64,000 nt of DNA, taken from contig JBHGNT010000012.1 of assembly GCA_043228905.1 (NCBI GenBank), forward strand, positions 18,352,001 through 18,416,000, read 5' to 3'. The notes below the pieces were generated by a model. That model ran no database searches, was not told the origin of the DNA, and worked only from the letters and a program-made list of their open reading frames with translations. The translations under genes were made by a program, and so were the position numbers. The DNA comes from Azolla caroliniana. Its lineage: Eukaryota; Polypodiophyta. This document shows, one piece after another, positions 35,330-47,425 of this stretch; position 1 is the first letter of the stretch; the number at the start of each line of letters is the position of its first letter.

Positions 35330-36415
35330 TCAGATGGAGGCGGCGAGAGAGAAATTGGTGCGTGCCTTGGAGCCGCGAAGCTTCCTGGCGGCGGCGTCGT
35401 AGGCTCGGGCGGCGTCCTCCGCTGTGTCGAAGGTACCCAGCCAATGGCGGCACCTCCCAACCCTATCCCTAATCTCTGCAGACCACCTGCCCCATGGCCT
35501 CTTCCTCACGCCCCGGAACTGCACCCTGCTGCTCGAACCAGATATGGCGCCCCCCGCAGAAGACGCAGAAGCAGAAGATGAAGAAGACGAAGATTTGATG
35601 CTACCTTTACCATACGCACGGCCATTAATAGCAGGCTTCTTCGTTAAGCATCCATTTCTTGCCAACAACAGTGCCGCTGCCGACGATGAGGCCCCGATTG
35701 TACCACATCTCGACATGTCCATCTCCACATATCCATCTTCCCTGCATCCCCTCGCTGGCATACCTGCGGCGGAGACGCATATCGCATTCATTAGATTCTT
35801 AGTGGCATTGAATTGATCTGCTCTTCTGGCTATGGCCATACCCGCGCCGTTACTGTGACTGTCTTCATGATGAGAAGCAGCGGTGGTACGATGGCTTTCT
35901 TGCCCGATGTGATTCTGCCGAGGCCTGTCCGTACAGTCCATGGTACCTTTCATGCCGTACAGCACATGAACCCCCACGATGGCTGCGAGATCCTCTACCT
36001 CGGGCTTACTGCTACCATTAGCAGCGTTATAATAACGCAGGAGATGGTCACTGTAGTTCGGATCTCCGGCATAGCTGATGATTCCTGCAGGCTCGGCTAC
36101 CTGCAGGGACTGATTCTGGTAACGATTCGCGTATGGAGGAAGATAGCCATCGCCCAGGCAATCTAAATAGTGGCCCTGATCAAACTGGGCGGAGAGAGCA
36201 TCGCTGATCCCCGATGAACAAGTAGGAGACGGCGGCTGTGATGCGGACGCGGATGATATGCAGTAATTTGCGGTGCTGTATGAAGAATTGCAAGGTATAG
36301 AAATGGAGGAATCAGGTTCCATGAAAGGTGCAGAAGTGGTAGTACCACCACAGGCAGGATAATCTGCAGGCTGCTGCCGAGGAGGAGGATGGAGGAAGAT
36401 GTCATGAAGAGCCAT
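35330..36415 (-). CDS. AP2/ERF-domain transcription factor (ERF family)
   Basis: Single-exon protein of 361 aa, presumably a nuclear DNA-binding regulator. One AP2 domain lies at residues 298-355: [18 protein letters not shown], then [20 protein letters not shown], and [11 protein letters not shown]. Ala and Asp at the diagnostic positions of the second strand (SAEIRD) mark the ERF rather than the DREB group, so a GCC-box preference is expected. [11 protein letters not shown] recalls group VIII-b proteins (LEP/PUCHI/ESR type), but I hold that loosely. The domain sits at the extreme C-terminus with only six residues after it, which is unusual. The N-terminal 290 residues are low-complexity (His/Pro-, Ser- and Ala-rich) without a motif I recognise. 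The start ATG at 36415 is followed by ALHDIFLHP. Single AP2 repeat, no introns, as usual for ERFs. Confidence 0.9.
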   Translation of the reverse strand: MALHDIFLHPPPRQQPADYPACGGTTTSAPFMEPDSSISIPCNSSYSTANYCISSASASQPPSPTCSSGISDALSAQFDQGHYLDCLGDGYLPPYANRYQNQSLQVAEPAGIISYAGDPNYSDHLLRYYNAANGSSKPEVEDLAAIVGVHVLYGMKGTMDCTDRPRQNHIGQESHRTTAASHHEDSHSNGAGMAIARRADQFNATKNLMNAICVSAAGMPARGCREDGYVEMDMSRCGTIGASSSAAALLLARNGCLTKKPAINGRAYGKGSIKSSSSSSSASASSAGGAISGSSSRVQFRGVRKRPWGRWSAEIRDRVGRCRHWLGTFDTAEDAARAYDAAARKLRGSKARTNFSLAASI

Positions 36416-36463
36416 TAAATCAGAACTATTATCTACAGTGTTTTCTTACCATGAAAGGATGAG

Positions 36464-36466
<3 letters not shown>

Positions 36467-36501
<35 letters not shown>
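36467..36501 (-). repeat. (GA)n tract just upstream of the ERF start
   Basis: A GA/CT dinucleotide run about 50-85 bases upstream of the ERF ATG, probably in its 5' UTR or core promoter. Such tracts are common there in plants and can bind GAGA-binding (BPC) factors. The function here is inferred. Confidence 0.8.
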
Positions 36502-36504
<3 letters not shown>

Positions 36505-36594
36505 AGAAGGAGGGAGAACAGGAGGCATCCACGTATTTATACAGAAACAGGAGTACATACATACATATATGCATGATGCATGCATACTGGCTGG

Positions 36595-36622
36595 TTGTAT
36601 GTATGTACGTATGTATGTATAC

Positions 36623-36655
<33 letters not shown>

Positions 36656-36776
36656 TGTATGTATGTATGTATGTTGGTTTGTATATATGTATGTATGTAT
36701 GCTAGCTTGTATGCATGTTTGTTTGCTGTATGTATGTTTGTTTGTTTGTTCGCTTGTGTGTATGTATGTATGTAGG
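36595..36776. repeat. (TATG)n microsatellite upstream of the ERF gene
   Basis: About 180 bp of TATG/GTAT units with variants (GTTTGTTTG, TATATG), 180-360 bp upstream of the ERF start. A shorter TATG run (35199-35240) lies beyond the 3' end of the gene. It gives spurious Ile-His-Thr-Tyr reading frames. Confidence 0.93.
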
Positions 36777-36779
36777 TGA

Positions 36780-39700
36780 AGAATGGATGCATGCATGTGA
36801 TGTGTGGGTGAATGCATGTATGTGCTTAGTGCTATGTATGGGGTGACACGGTCAATAGGAACGTCCCTAGTGCCTACAGTGTGAAACCGGACTCTTGAAT
36901 GATCCGTGCGAGCCATTGCTGCTCCCGTACACACAATTTGTACGGCATGTTCTCTCTCACACACATACACCCCCCCCCGCCCCTTCCCCTCTTCTCATAT
37001 TTAGGGTTTTTTTTCATCATTGCTCCTCCATTAATCATTCCATTTACACACAAAGGGAGTAGCCCTTCCTTAAGAATGATAAGACCTTCTCCACCACCAC
37101 CACCTTCTTCTCCTCCTCATGGGCTGAATCTCTCTCTCTCTCTCTCTCTCTCTGCTTGGCCTATTTTGGTCCCCCCAATTTCCCACATGCCCATGTTTAA
37201 TGAAACATTCTCTCTCTCTCTTTTGTGCCCAAGATTGACGTGGTGAAGGACCCACTTGCTTCACTTACACTTGGTATTTTCTCTTTAATGCATCCCTCTC
37301 CTTTGGAGATTACAATATTCAACTCATCTCATATTTCCAATCCACCTTTCATTTAGGGTATATACATGAGAATCGAGATTCATTCTACACCATGGACATG
37401 ACTCTCTCTCTATACATATCTATCACACACACACACACACAATACACATAAATGTAATGTGCCATGACCACACATATATAATGTGCCGCGACACGAGTCC
37501 TTGAAGATGAATGACCCATCGGACATCCTATGGTGGTCATTTTGTCTTGATCTCGGTTTCCAGTGCATCTCTCTTTACATGAAGGCTACAAAAGTCACTC
37601 TACCAATTAGAGCCATTATAGGCACTAAACTCTGGTGTAGAACATCATGCAAACCTGGATATGAGGTCATGTGGAAATTGAAGGATTTGTGTTGGACCAG
37701 CGGTTACCATGGACTAAGGATTGAGCAAACGTCTTGGATCTTAGATGCGGTGAACATTAGATTATGCACCCAAAGATTTGGGAAACTTATTTAATATGAT
37801 TGAAGAAGACGATAACAAAAATAATGGGAAGTTGAAAGCTCTCAATTTCTCCCAACATTAGCAAGCTTATAGGAATTGAAGGTTCATGATATTACAACTT
37901 ACAAGCATTGCTGCCTCGTGACAATGAAATTTCATGTTGTGAAAGCCAAAAGTTCATGTATTGATTATTCCACGTGGATTCCTTGTGTAAATGACATTTG
38001 TGACTTCCTCCTTGTATATACTACAGATGACCACATTTGCAACAATGTCTTGCAATGCATCATGATAGAGGGGTTAATATCATCATCATATTCAAAGGAG
38101 CTTCTTTACCAACATTCGTAAGTTGATGAACAATCGTTTTCTTCTAGCAAGAGGCAATGTACTTATGAATAAATAATGAATATATGCAATGCCTTGAAAC
38201 ATAAATTTTTTGGAGGAGTTCTAGGAAACATTTGACATTATGACAAAGAACTCATAGATTTTATATATTACAATAGCTATAGCCAAAAATCATTTCATAC
38301 CTAATTGAAAATTAGATTCCTATCTAGGTGACAAGTTGTCCTACCTAGGACAAAATATAAAATTGAGTATACGTATTTTAACTAGCTCCACAAAACCCAG
38401 TACACGTACATATACATGCTATTACTATATTCAAGTTCTCAACAAAACAATAGATTATAGGACTATGGTTTCATTAGGGTTGTTGGATCCTCTAGTCACT
38501 CCATCATAGAATATAAGTATCCAGATTTGTTATTCTAGCACATATGTTTGTACTTGTATATTTTTCATGTCCTCCTTTCACCACATATGTTTGTTCAATA
38601 ATAGCTTTGCTTTTTCATAGTAAAAAATCAATACATGTTTGTGAACATCAAAACTTTAACCTTAGAGTTTAAACATTTTTGGTACATTGTTATATTTTTA
38701 CAACCTCTGTACACAAAATCATTGTCACTCACATATGTCCACACGAGGGAAAATATATTTTAGATTAGTGTCCACGTCGCCATATATAAAGTGAATGATG
38801 TTGTAAGTACCATTTCACATGTATGACCGAGTGGAAAATGTAAATTCATATCATTGTCGTCCATGGTAGATAGTTATAGATATTTTTAACATCTATAGAG
38901 AGGCCAATAATGATCCATGCAAGCTAAGTATGTCAACAAAAGGGTGATTTGTGATGGCCTCTAAAATTCCAAGAATGTATGTATCCCGCTACTAAGCATG
39001 TTGTAAGTACCATTTCACATGTATGACCGAGTGGAAAATGTAAATTCATATCATTGTCGTCCACGATAGATAGTTATAGATATTTTTAACGTCTATAGAG
39101 AGGCCAATAATGATCCATGCAAACTAAGAATGTCAACTAAAGGGTGATTTGCGATGGCCTCTAAAATTCCAAGAATGTTTGTATCCCACTACTGAGCATG
39201 TTATAATTTAGAATAGGTTTGGTGGGGAAGGTTAGTTACCATTTGAATTATAATGCCATCCACTTTGTATTAAGGTCATAAACCCTTTGTGCAACCTCTC
39301 TTTGCACATCTCTTTTGCTAGATAATATAGATTTGAACATTTACTTTTTTCAATCTAGCTTGCCAACTATTTTTTGAAGTGGGTGGCAGGCATGGGATTA
39401 TTTTATGGAAATTGTAGGTTGGTTTAAGTTGTTTTAAACTTAAGTACTTTCTATAAGGAAAATCAATGAATCTACATGTTGTCATTTGTTAGATCCCATG
39501 GGCTTGGAGAAAAATAATATATTGTTTGGTATATAATAGTAATGTTTTTGGATTGGAGATCATGATTTCTCGCTCTAAGTAAGAGGAAGTGGATTGTAAT
39601 TTCTTAGGATCATGTAAAATATAACCTCGAGAGTGTTGCTTAAATTTTGACTCAAAGATTCCCCTCAAAAAAGGACCCAAAATATTTTGAGAAATCATCT

Positions 39701-40300
39701 TCCTATAATACTATGTGTGATCATTGCCCATAGTTTAGAGTGCATAAACAACACTCGTCCACATGAAGAAGATGGCATCCATTCACTGAATAATAAATGA
39801 TCAATCGTTGTTTATGGCTAGAAATTTACACTTAAGTGATGAGATCAACTATGAGGAGATCATTTCTTTCAATCGTGCTCACAAAGAACAAAAAAAAACT
39901 CACTATTTTTTGGGGGGAATCTCAACAACGATCAAACAAATATAATGCTTTTAAATAGTCCCCATTGTGATTTGTCCATTCATCTCACAAGTAAAATGTG
40001 GTAGCATATATAGCTATAACACAAAGGAACTACCCTAAAGGATAAACGAAACAGACATCTTAACGACAATAGTGTTTGTTAGATGTTTCGGTAAATTGTC
40101 CCATCTCAACTTTTCTTGCATGAAGAAACTTTCTACATACATGGATGACACATGCGAGGACACAAATCACCTCATCAATGCCAAATGCATCTGCCCCGCA
40201 ATTTGGAAATGTGGATGCATTAGTTGAGGATTAATATTGACGAGAAAATAATGCTCTTTTGGTCATTCAGCCATTTGATCAAATCTTTTGTGCAAAAGCG
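36780..40300. other. Spacer between the ERF and exonuclease genes
   Basis: Contains (CT)n at 37128-37152, short CT runs near 37210, and (AC)n at 37425-37441. The plus-strand frame at 37483-37794 (103 codons) has no recognisable motif and no splice context, so I do not call it. The rest is AT-rich with the 200-bp duplication listed separately. Confidence 0.5.
38798..39197. repeat. Tandem duplication, 200-bp unit x2
   Basis: Copy 1 is 38798-38997 and copy 2 is 38998-39197; they abut exactly. Shared blocks include GTAAGTACCATTTCACATGT and TAGAGAGGCCAATAATGATC. Differences are a handful of single-base changes, mostly transitions, so identity is roughly 95%. No coding content. Confidence 0.95.
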
Positions 40301-40304
40301 AGGT

Positions 40305-41000
40305 AGCACGTGTGATGTTGTGCTACGTGTCATATTGAAGTATTATAATACCATCATTGGATGACTTGTTAACATGGAGGCTCCATGTCATTCGATCACT
40401 TGCAAGTTGCCATCATGGAGGCCATGTGTCACCCCATGCGATGCCGAGGTGGGTGCCACGTGGCATTGTTGGTTGGGTCTTGATAACATGGATGCCATGT
40501 GTCGCCCTGTGCCTTGTTGATGTGGGTTCCACATGTCACCGTTGCAGACGTGGATCCACATGTCATTGCAGGCCTTGCTAACATGGATGCCACGTGTCAC
40601 TCGAGCTTAAATAGTCATTTGATGACTTGCAAACAGGGAGGCCACGTGTCCCCAATGACTTGGCAACACAGATGCCACATGTGATTGTTCGTCTTGCCAA
40701 TGTGGATGCCACATGCCATGTTTGGTTTTGCTAATGTGGATGCTACGTGTCGGCCCATGTAGTGCCAGCGTGGATGCCACGTGTCATGTCGCTTTCGCAT
40801 TTAAAGAGTTTTAGGGGTAGTTTTTTTGGAGGGTTCAGGGAGGGGATGTGTCCATGTGTCATTTGATGACTCGCCAACACGGATGCCACGTGTGATCGTT
40901 CGTCTTGCGAATGTGGATGCCACGTGTCATGTTTGGTTTTGCTAATGTGGACGCTACGTGTCAGGCCGTGCTGTGCCAACGTGGATGCCACGTGTCATCT
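40305..41000 (+). promoter_or_regulatory. Degenerate G-box minisatellite upstream of the exonuclease gene
   Basis: Units of about 29-36 bp carry GGATGCCACGTGTCAT or a variant. Eight perfect CACGTG cores occur (near 40308, 40457, 40591, 40643, 40778, 40888, 40921 and 40989), with about ten more decayed units (CCATGTG, CCACATG, CTACGTG). CACGTGTC is a plant G-box/ABRE-type site bound by bZIP and bHLH factors. The array ends 60-70 bases before the ATG of the next gene. The repeat and motifs are seen; a regulatory role is inferred. Confidence 0.7.
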
Positions 41001-41060
41001 CGCTTTCGCATTTAAAGAGTTTCAGGGGGGGTTAGTTGTTTTTGGAGGGTCAGGAGAGGA
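41001..41060 (+). promoter_or_regulatory. Core promoter/5' leader of the exonuclease gene, duplicated 211 bp upstream
   Basis: CGCTTTCGCATTTAAAGAGT at 41001-41020 holds a TATA-like TTTAAA about 50 bases before the ATG, then a G-rich leader. The same block occurs at 40790-40809 with a similar G-rich follow-on and an ATG equivalent at 40846. The whole promoter with its nearby G-box units was therefore tandemly duplicated (unit about 211 bp). Which copy is used cannot be told. Confidence 0.55.
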
Positions 41061-44000
41061 ATGGAGTTCTTCTGCATCCCATTTCAAATCGTCGACCACG
41101 AAGAGTTCGAAGCTCTCGAGCTCGCCATTGAAGCTGCAGAATCTGCAGCCACAAACCCGAAGAAAGCGAAGCTACCTCCCGAAAGAGAAAACTCATCTTC
41201 AGGCCAAGAACCGAAGGAGGAGAATATAGAGGCTAATCTTGCATCAGACGGTAACCATTTTGAATTTCCAGGAGCCGACCTGAGAAATAGACCTCTTGGT
41301 ACTCGTCGACTCCCTTCTTGGAAAAAACAATCCGATCAATCTCTGCATCGTGACTCTTCGAAAGTTTCAGAAATTATAGAAGAGGAGACAAAGGATAATC
41401 GCACTTCTTTCAAACCAGAGAATGTGACTGGGAACCAGGTCCTGTCTGATAAAGTTCCTTTGCAAGAGACAGAAGGGATTGAGAAGTTTCCATGGGGGAT
41501 TGTGCCTTCTAGCTGTAGAGGTGAGTAACATTTATCAACTAAGATGAAAAACTGAAAAGAAAAAGAGAGAGTATTAAGGCACAACAGAGCGTAATGCATT
41601 GTCCCTTATTTAATATTCGGGCATTATGAATGAACACATAAGATGTTTGACTATGATGATGATGATGTATTATCATCCTTGGAAGGCTGGTAAAACGAAC
41701 TATGGGAGTCTTAAAACTGTTTTGAGGTTCAACACATGCATCTCATATTTTTTATAAGGTAGATTCCATGCTTAAGTACAGTGCTCATATTATGTGCCTA
41801 AAAGGTGAGGGTTGTTGCAATAAAATTGGTGTGAAGTAGTGAGAGGTTGGTGGATTGGGTAATCTATGATGTTGAAAAGTGTCCTGCCACTCAGGTGTCT
41901 GTGGCATATCCATGGGCTCCATATCCATTGGGATAAAGTGTGAAATAGGCAATCCAGAATGGTATGGGGATGTCAATATTTGGTTAGATGTGGTACAGTT
42001 GTGTGCTTAAGGCTGCTTTTCCGTGCATCCGCTTTTTAATTAGTTCACAAGTGTATCTATCCACCAAGCATGCTTATATGTCTGGCTTTCAGTATATTCC
42101 ATGTGTCACACCATGCTTGTATTGTGTGCTCAATGAGAACCTTGTTTTTCCTGGAATGGTGCACCTCCACGACATCTGCTTTGAACACATAGGACCTCTA
42201 GTTCAATATGGCTCATGATAGTTTTGAGCATCACCATATATGGAGTAGTTTGCCTGACTTGAAGGTATCTTATTTTCTTTGCATCTTCGCCATACCATTC
42301 CATTTGTAGGGGTTATGATTCCTCCTTCAACCTCCATCTCACATATTAATGCTTGGAATACCAAGATATAAGCGTTCAATCTGTGCCTGCCATCAATGAA
42401 AGCCATTGATAGATTTGATGAAATAGTAGCTTTGCCTGACTTGAAGGTATCTTATTTTCTTTGCATCTTCTTCATATCATTCCATTTGGAGGGGTTATGA
42501 TTCCTCCTTCAACCTCCATCTCACATATTACTGCTTGGAATACCAAGATATAAGTGTTCAATCTGTGCCTGCCATCAATGAAAGCCATTGATAGATTTGA
42601 TGAGGTAGTAGCTTTTCCATAGACCATTCTTATCTCTGATTGTATTTTTCTTTGACATTGATGCCCAATTCAGTACTAAGAAGTTAATCACGTTTTTGTG
42701 GCACAGCACAATTATGATGTACTACCTCTTATTTGCATATATTTGCAGTGTCATAGAGAGTAGAAGAGAAGAAGTATTGAAATAAGAGGACTCTCTTTTT
42801 GACAATACAAAATATAGAGTTATTTAAAATAATGAAAAAGCTCAACTATGTTTTCCATCATGAATATATACTTCACAAATAGCTTTTTAAATAGACATAA
42901 ACTGACCACAATTATGATGTACCACCTCTTATTTGCAGATATTTGCAGTGTGATAGTGAGTGGAAGAGAAGAAGTATTGAAATAAGAGGACTCTCTTTTC
43001 GACAATACAAAATATAGAGTTGTTTAAAATAATGAAAAAGCTCAACTATGTTTTCCATCATGCATATACACTTCACAAATAGCTTTTCAAAATAGACATA
43101 GACTGACATTTAAGATAAGGGGAACTGACAATCCAGAAGGAAGGGATAAGACACACTAACAATAGAAGGCTGTCAAGTTGCTTCGAACTCGCTAATTGTG
43201 ATAAATCATGAAATATTGCTTCTTTGTACTATTTACCCTGCAGGACGATCTGCAGTTACAAAATGCAGATTACCATTTTTACAGTTCAAAGGTGAAATAA
43301 TTTACAGTAACACAAGAGTAGATGCTGAAAGTTATGCTGAGCAGCTGATGAGACAGGTAGAGGCGCTTAAAGCTTCGGCTAATGACGTTTCAGTTGCTCT
43401 TGGATTTGATACTGAATGGAAAGTCATTTTCAAAAGAGGTGGAATTCTTTGTCATAATATCTCATTATTTTAACTGATAGCGTGAAGCTAGATTGTGATA
43501 AGTGTAAAGTGCCCTCTCAAATAATGTTATGTATGCCTGGACTATAACCTTACTAGCCTCCAATATCACATAATTTCCGATGATGTTTTTTATTTGGGCA
43601 ATGCGGAATTTTCTTGACTTCCTTCCTCAATAGGCGATGCTCTTAATTTACACAAAACATAGGATGTCTATTTATATTGGACCATCTAATTATAGGACAT
43701 ATCCAGAAAAGAAAAATTCATAGTCTTTAAAATCATAAAATTGTGCAATATATACAATCGTCATTTGGATTGTTGGTTTGATTTTGTAACTATTTTTTAA
43801 CTGTCATCTTATGCTTGGCTCGTGTATTTTTCTAAATGCAGGAGCTCAGCGGCGCAAAGTTTCTGTGTTGCAACTATGTATAGATGCAGAATATTGCTAT
43901 GTTTTTCATGTTATACATTCTGGCATACCTAATGTATTGCAAAATATTCTGGAGGACCCGTTGGTTGCCAAGGTTAGTGTTGTCTCAATAGAGGCTTTCT

Positions 44001-47000
44001 CAACTCGCAATCATGACTATTAAGAGAGAAACTTAATTAATTCAGTGAGTGAGTCTCAGTAATAATCAGATCAATGATACCCAAAAAGCGATGATTAGAA
44101 AAGAGCGAATCTTTGTCATGTGTTGAGTTATTGTCAACACAAATCAGTTGTCCCTACGACAATTGCATACAGGGCTTCCATATTCCTGTGTAATCGATGC
44201 CAGAAGTTTTGATACCAGAAGTAATTAATTGCATACAGGGCTTCCATATTCTTGTGTAATCTATTGTTCACACTGATGTGAACTTCAACATGGTGGACAT
44301 CTTGAACTTCACATCATGTAGTTCATCCGGTCAAGATTCCCCCTTGACATTACTGGCAGTCGAGGCCTCATCCTGCCAGGACACCCTCTTCCAACACCAC
44401 TTTATGAAGCCGTCTCCGCTCCTAGAACAAGTACTTACAGACCTTATTTAGTTGCTGCTTGATTTCCTCCCCTACTCTTGTTGAATAGCAAGCGCAGAAC
44501 CTCTATGGCCATGATACCATGCTAACTATTGCCTGGAAATAAAGAATGCATAGGCAAATTTCCAACATAGTAAATAATGGAGAAGGTAGAGAGCTATATT
44601 AGAAATTTCAGAGCAGTAAAGAGAGCTTACAACAAAGGATTTGATACAATGGGAGCTCCAGCTCATGTGCTCCTAATGAGCATCATATGTAAATACAACT
44701 CATCTGTACAATGAGGAACTAACCTTCAGTTATTAGCCCTAATGGATAAACCCATCCATCTGCCACAAACACAAGTAACATAAAGTAAAATAAAAATAAA
44801 TGTAACATAAACTAGAACTCAACTTGAATAAATTGAAAATAGAAGGAATGGCTGTCAGAAATTGAACCATCCATTCACTCCGTAGGAATTTCTTATCTCA
44901 AAATTTAGTTACAGATTTAATACAAAACATTAACTTGAGATACAGCCTAACAATGACCTCTTTTTGGCTATTTTGGCAGGTTGGGGTGTGTGCACACGGT
45001 GATGCAGCCAAGCTTTCATCAGATTATGGAGTGAATGTAAAAGGAGTGAAGGACCTTAGTGGCCTTGCAAATCTCAAGCTGAGAGGATTGAACAATGTAA
45101 CCACTTCAACCAAGAGTTGGAGTTTGTCTTCACTTACTGAAGAGCTTCTTGGCAAGCAGGTGAGGCACATAGTCTCTCTAGAGAAAATTTTTAAACTGCC
45201 TGAAATTTCTATATTTCCGCAAATACCCCTATTGTTTCTGTATTCCGCAAATACCCCTGGTTGGTCCCACAACAAATCAATTATATGTGTATTTGAGGAA
45301 GATTATGCTCAATTCATCTTAAAAAAGATCTGGGAAGTGCCATCTTGTTCTATTAATTTAACTTGCATGGAAAGACAGTTGATAGGTTGCTATTTCAGAT
45401 TATTTTCCCAATCTCTTTGGGAGTCAACTACAAGTGTGTTCCATTTGATGTGTCAAATTCTTTGTTCAAGACAATGTGAAATTAGGTCATACTGAATGGA
45501 AATCCATGTAGATCTTTCATCATTTATATAATGCTTCTCTGATAGTGAAACTAAATAAACTTAGTGGTTCGGTTGGAGTTTTACCATTCTTTGGAAGTTT
45601 CTTTGGCTGGTTTCAGTCTGCAATAACAATATCATCTTTCACTACTATGTTGCAAATGTATGCGAGACCTTGCCATGAAGGAGGGGAATCAGTAGGTGTA
45701 ATCCTCCACATCCTCAAATCACAGAATAAACCATAATAGAAATTAGTTTGTTGTGATGTGAATCCTTCTCAAATCACTTTGCATGAGTATGGTCTGCCCT
45801 GGTTGAGAGTTTGAAACACACTTTCTATACTGGTCTATAAAAGTAGCAGCAGCAGCTGTATTACTTTTCAGTGTTTGGCATAGTATGAACGTCAAGTAAT
45901 AGCGAACATATCTAAAGTTGAGCATCATGAGTGTTTTTACTGGTTCTCTACCTCTTATTAGAGGAAGCAAACAGAAATTGCTCTAAATACCCGGAGTAAG
46001 TGACTCAAACATTGTAGTTAAATAATCAATGTAGATATTTTGTCCGTGAATTTCGCCCAATGTGATCAGCACCATATTGAACTCAAGATTCAGAGCTGCA
46101 AAGAAATGAAGCGAAATTTTTCAGGATCCTTTCAATTTGGCAATGTAGTGACTGAGTGAGGTTCATACAATCCTCAAGACCGAAGCCATGCCTTACAATC
46201 ATGCTAATGAGAACAATAGATAAATGATGTGAAACTTTTTAAGGCTCCTTTCAACTTGACAATATAGTGACTCATTGAGGTTCACACAAGACCCAAACCA
46301 TGCCCTACAATCATTTTAGTAAGAGCAGCAGAGAAATGATGCAAAACTTTTCAGGCTCCTTTCAATTTGTCAATATAGTGACTCATTGAGGCTCACACAA
46401 TCCTTAGGACCAGGCCATGCAATCCAATTATGTTAGTGAGATTTCGTATCAAAATAGATCCCCACTTTTAATAGCTTCCTCTCCTTGTAAATCACACGTC
46501 TTTGCCCATGATTATAGATTGGTCAAAATGATTAAATTACATTCTCCAGAATTATTCATGTGATGAAAGCCCAGTGTGTTCATGTGGTGCTTGTGCTTGT
46601 TTGATAACAAATGACAACTCTTAAGCTTTTACCAAACAAATAGAACACCTTAATTATTTTACTTATTATAACAAATTCGTTCAAATGAATGATCTTGAGA
46701 GAATGGATGATTTTTTATTTCATAGGTAGACCTTGGACATGCATGATTAATAAATAAAATTTTCTAAGGGCATGATTTGTGTTGAACTTATAGTAGGTGG
46801 AGAAGTCTGGAAGCATACGAATGGGTGATTGGGAGGTCAGTGAATTGTCAGGACTACAACTTGAATATGCTGCAACAGATGCATTTGCATCCCTTTATCT
46901 TTTCCAGGTTTTCAACATTCGTTTGTTATTGATTTTCAAGTGTTGCAAGAAACACAGCTTTTGAATGTACACAAATTTTAGGTTTATAAGACAAATGCTT

Positions 47001-47425
47001 TTTGGTTCAGTACTACGAGCTTTTTGGTTGTGCATTTATTTTCTGGGTCAGATACTCACTGAAGTCAGGTTTAAGGATTTGGTATAAGATGCTATTAGAG
47101 ACATCATTACCTTCTCTTTTATCTTCTTGGAAAAATATTAAATTTTGTACTTGAAAGTTCAGATGAATGTTTTGGGCATATATCATGGCTGACCACGTAG
47201 GGAAAGCAAGCTGGAAGGTTGAAGGCTGCTGAGCTCAGAATGTGAAAACTCAAGACTCACAAATGTACTTGGAGCTGCACTCGGTTATGAGAGGAAGGGA
47301 GAGAGAGATATGATGTCAAATAGATATAATGGAACATCATAATAGAAATTACTAATGTGGTCTATTTTGATTTTGTGCAGGTACTCCTGACATTTCCAGA
47401 TCCTCAAAAGCTTGAAAGTTATTGA
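41061..47425 (+). CDS. WEX: Werner-type 3'-5' exonuclease (DEDDy), six exons
   Basis: Exons 41061-41520, 43244-43438, 43842-43972, 44980-45159, 46797-46907 and 47381-47425 join in phase with GT-AG borders to 373 aa. Residues 1-160 are polar, Lys/Glu-rich and probably disordered. The rest is a WRN-like exonuclease fold: ALGFDTEW (D209, E211), VLQLC, AHGDAAKL (D270), GDWEVSELSGLQLEYAATDA (Y346, D350). All DEDDy metal-binding residues are present, so it should be an active 3'-5' nuclease. There is no RecQ helicase part, as in Arabidopsis WEX, which works with separate RecQ helicases and was linked to post-transcriptional gene silencing. The N-terminal extension makes it longer than Arabidopsis WEX (just under 300 aa). 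Introns 1 and 4 hold tandem duplications. Confidence 0.92.
42245..42612. repeat. Tandem duplication, about 182-bp unit x2 (WEX intron 1)
   Basis: TTTGCCTGACTTGAAGGTAT at 42249 recurs at 42431, with shared downstream blocks such as GGGGTTATGATTCCTCCTTC and TGCCTGCCATCAATGAAAGC. A few substitutions separate the copies. Confidence 0.93.
42707..43107. repeat. Tandem duplication, 200-bp unit x2 (WEX intron 1)
   Basis: CACAATTATGATGTACTACC at 42707 recurs at 42907, including the long block around GAGAAGAAGTATTGAAATAA. About ten differences are visible by eye, one an inserted base. Same unit length as the 38.8-kb duplication but unrelated sequence. Confidence 0.94.
46085..46445. repeat. Tandem repeat, 111-119-bp unit, three copies (WEX intron 4)
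   Basis: The landmark CCTTTCAA(T/C)TTG(G/A/T)CAAT occurs at 46128, 46247 and 46358, each followed by TAGTGACT and GAGG(T/C)TCA(T/C)ACAA. The copies are diverged, so the array is older than the 200-bp duplications. Confidence 0.88.

Noticed and set aside
37483-37794. 103-codon plus-strand frame
   Set aside because: Starts next to microsatellites, no recognisable domain, no neighbouring exons in phase.
40305-41000. CRISPR-like array
   Set aside because: Repeats are degenerate, spacers are themselves related, and the DNA is plant nuclear. It is a minisatellite.
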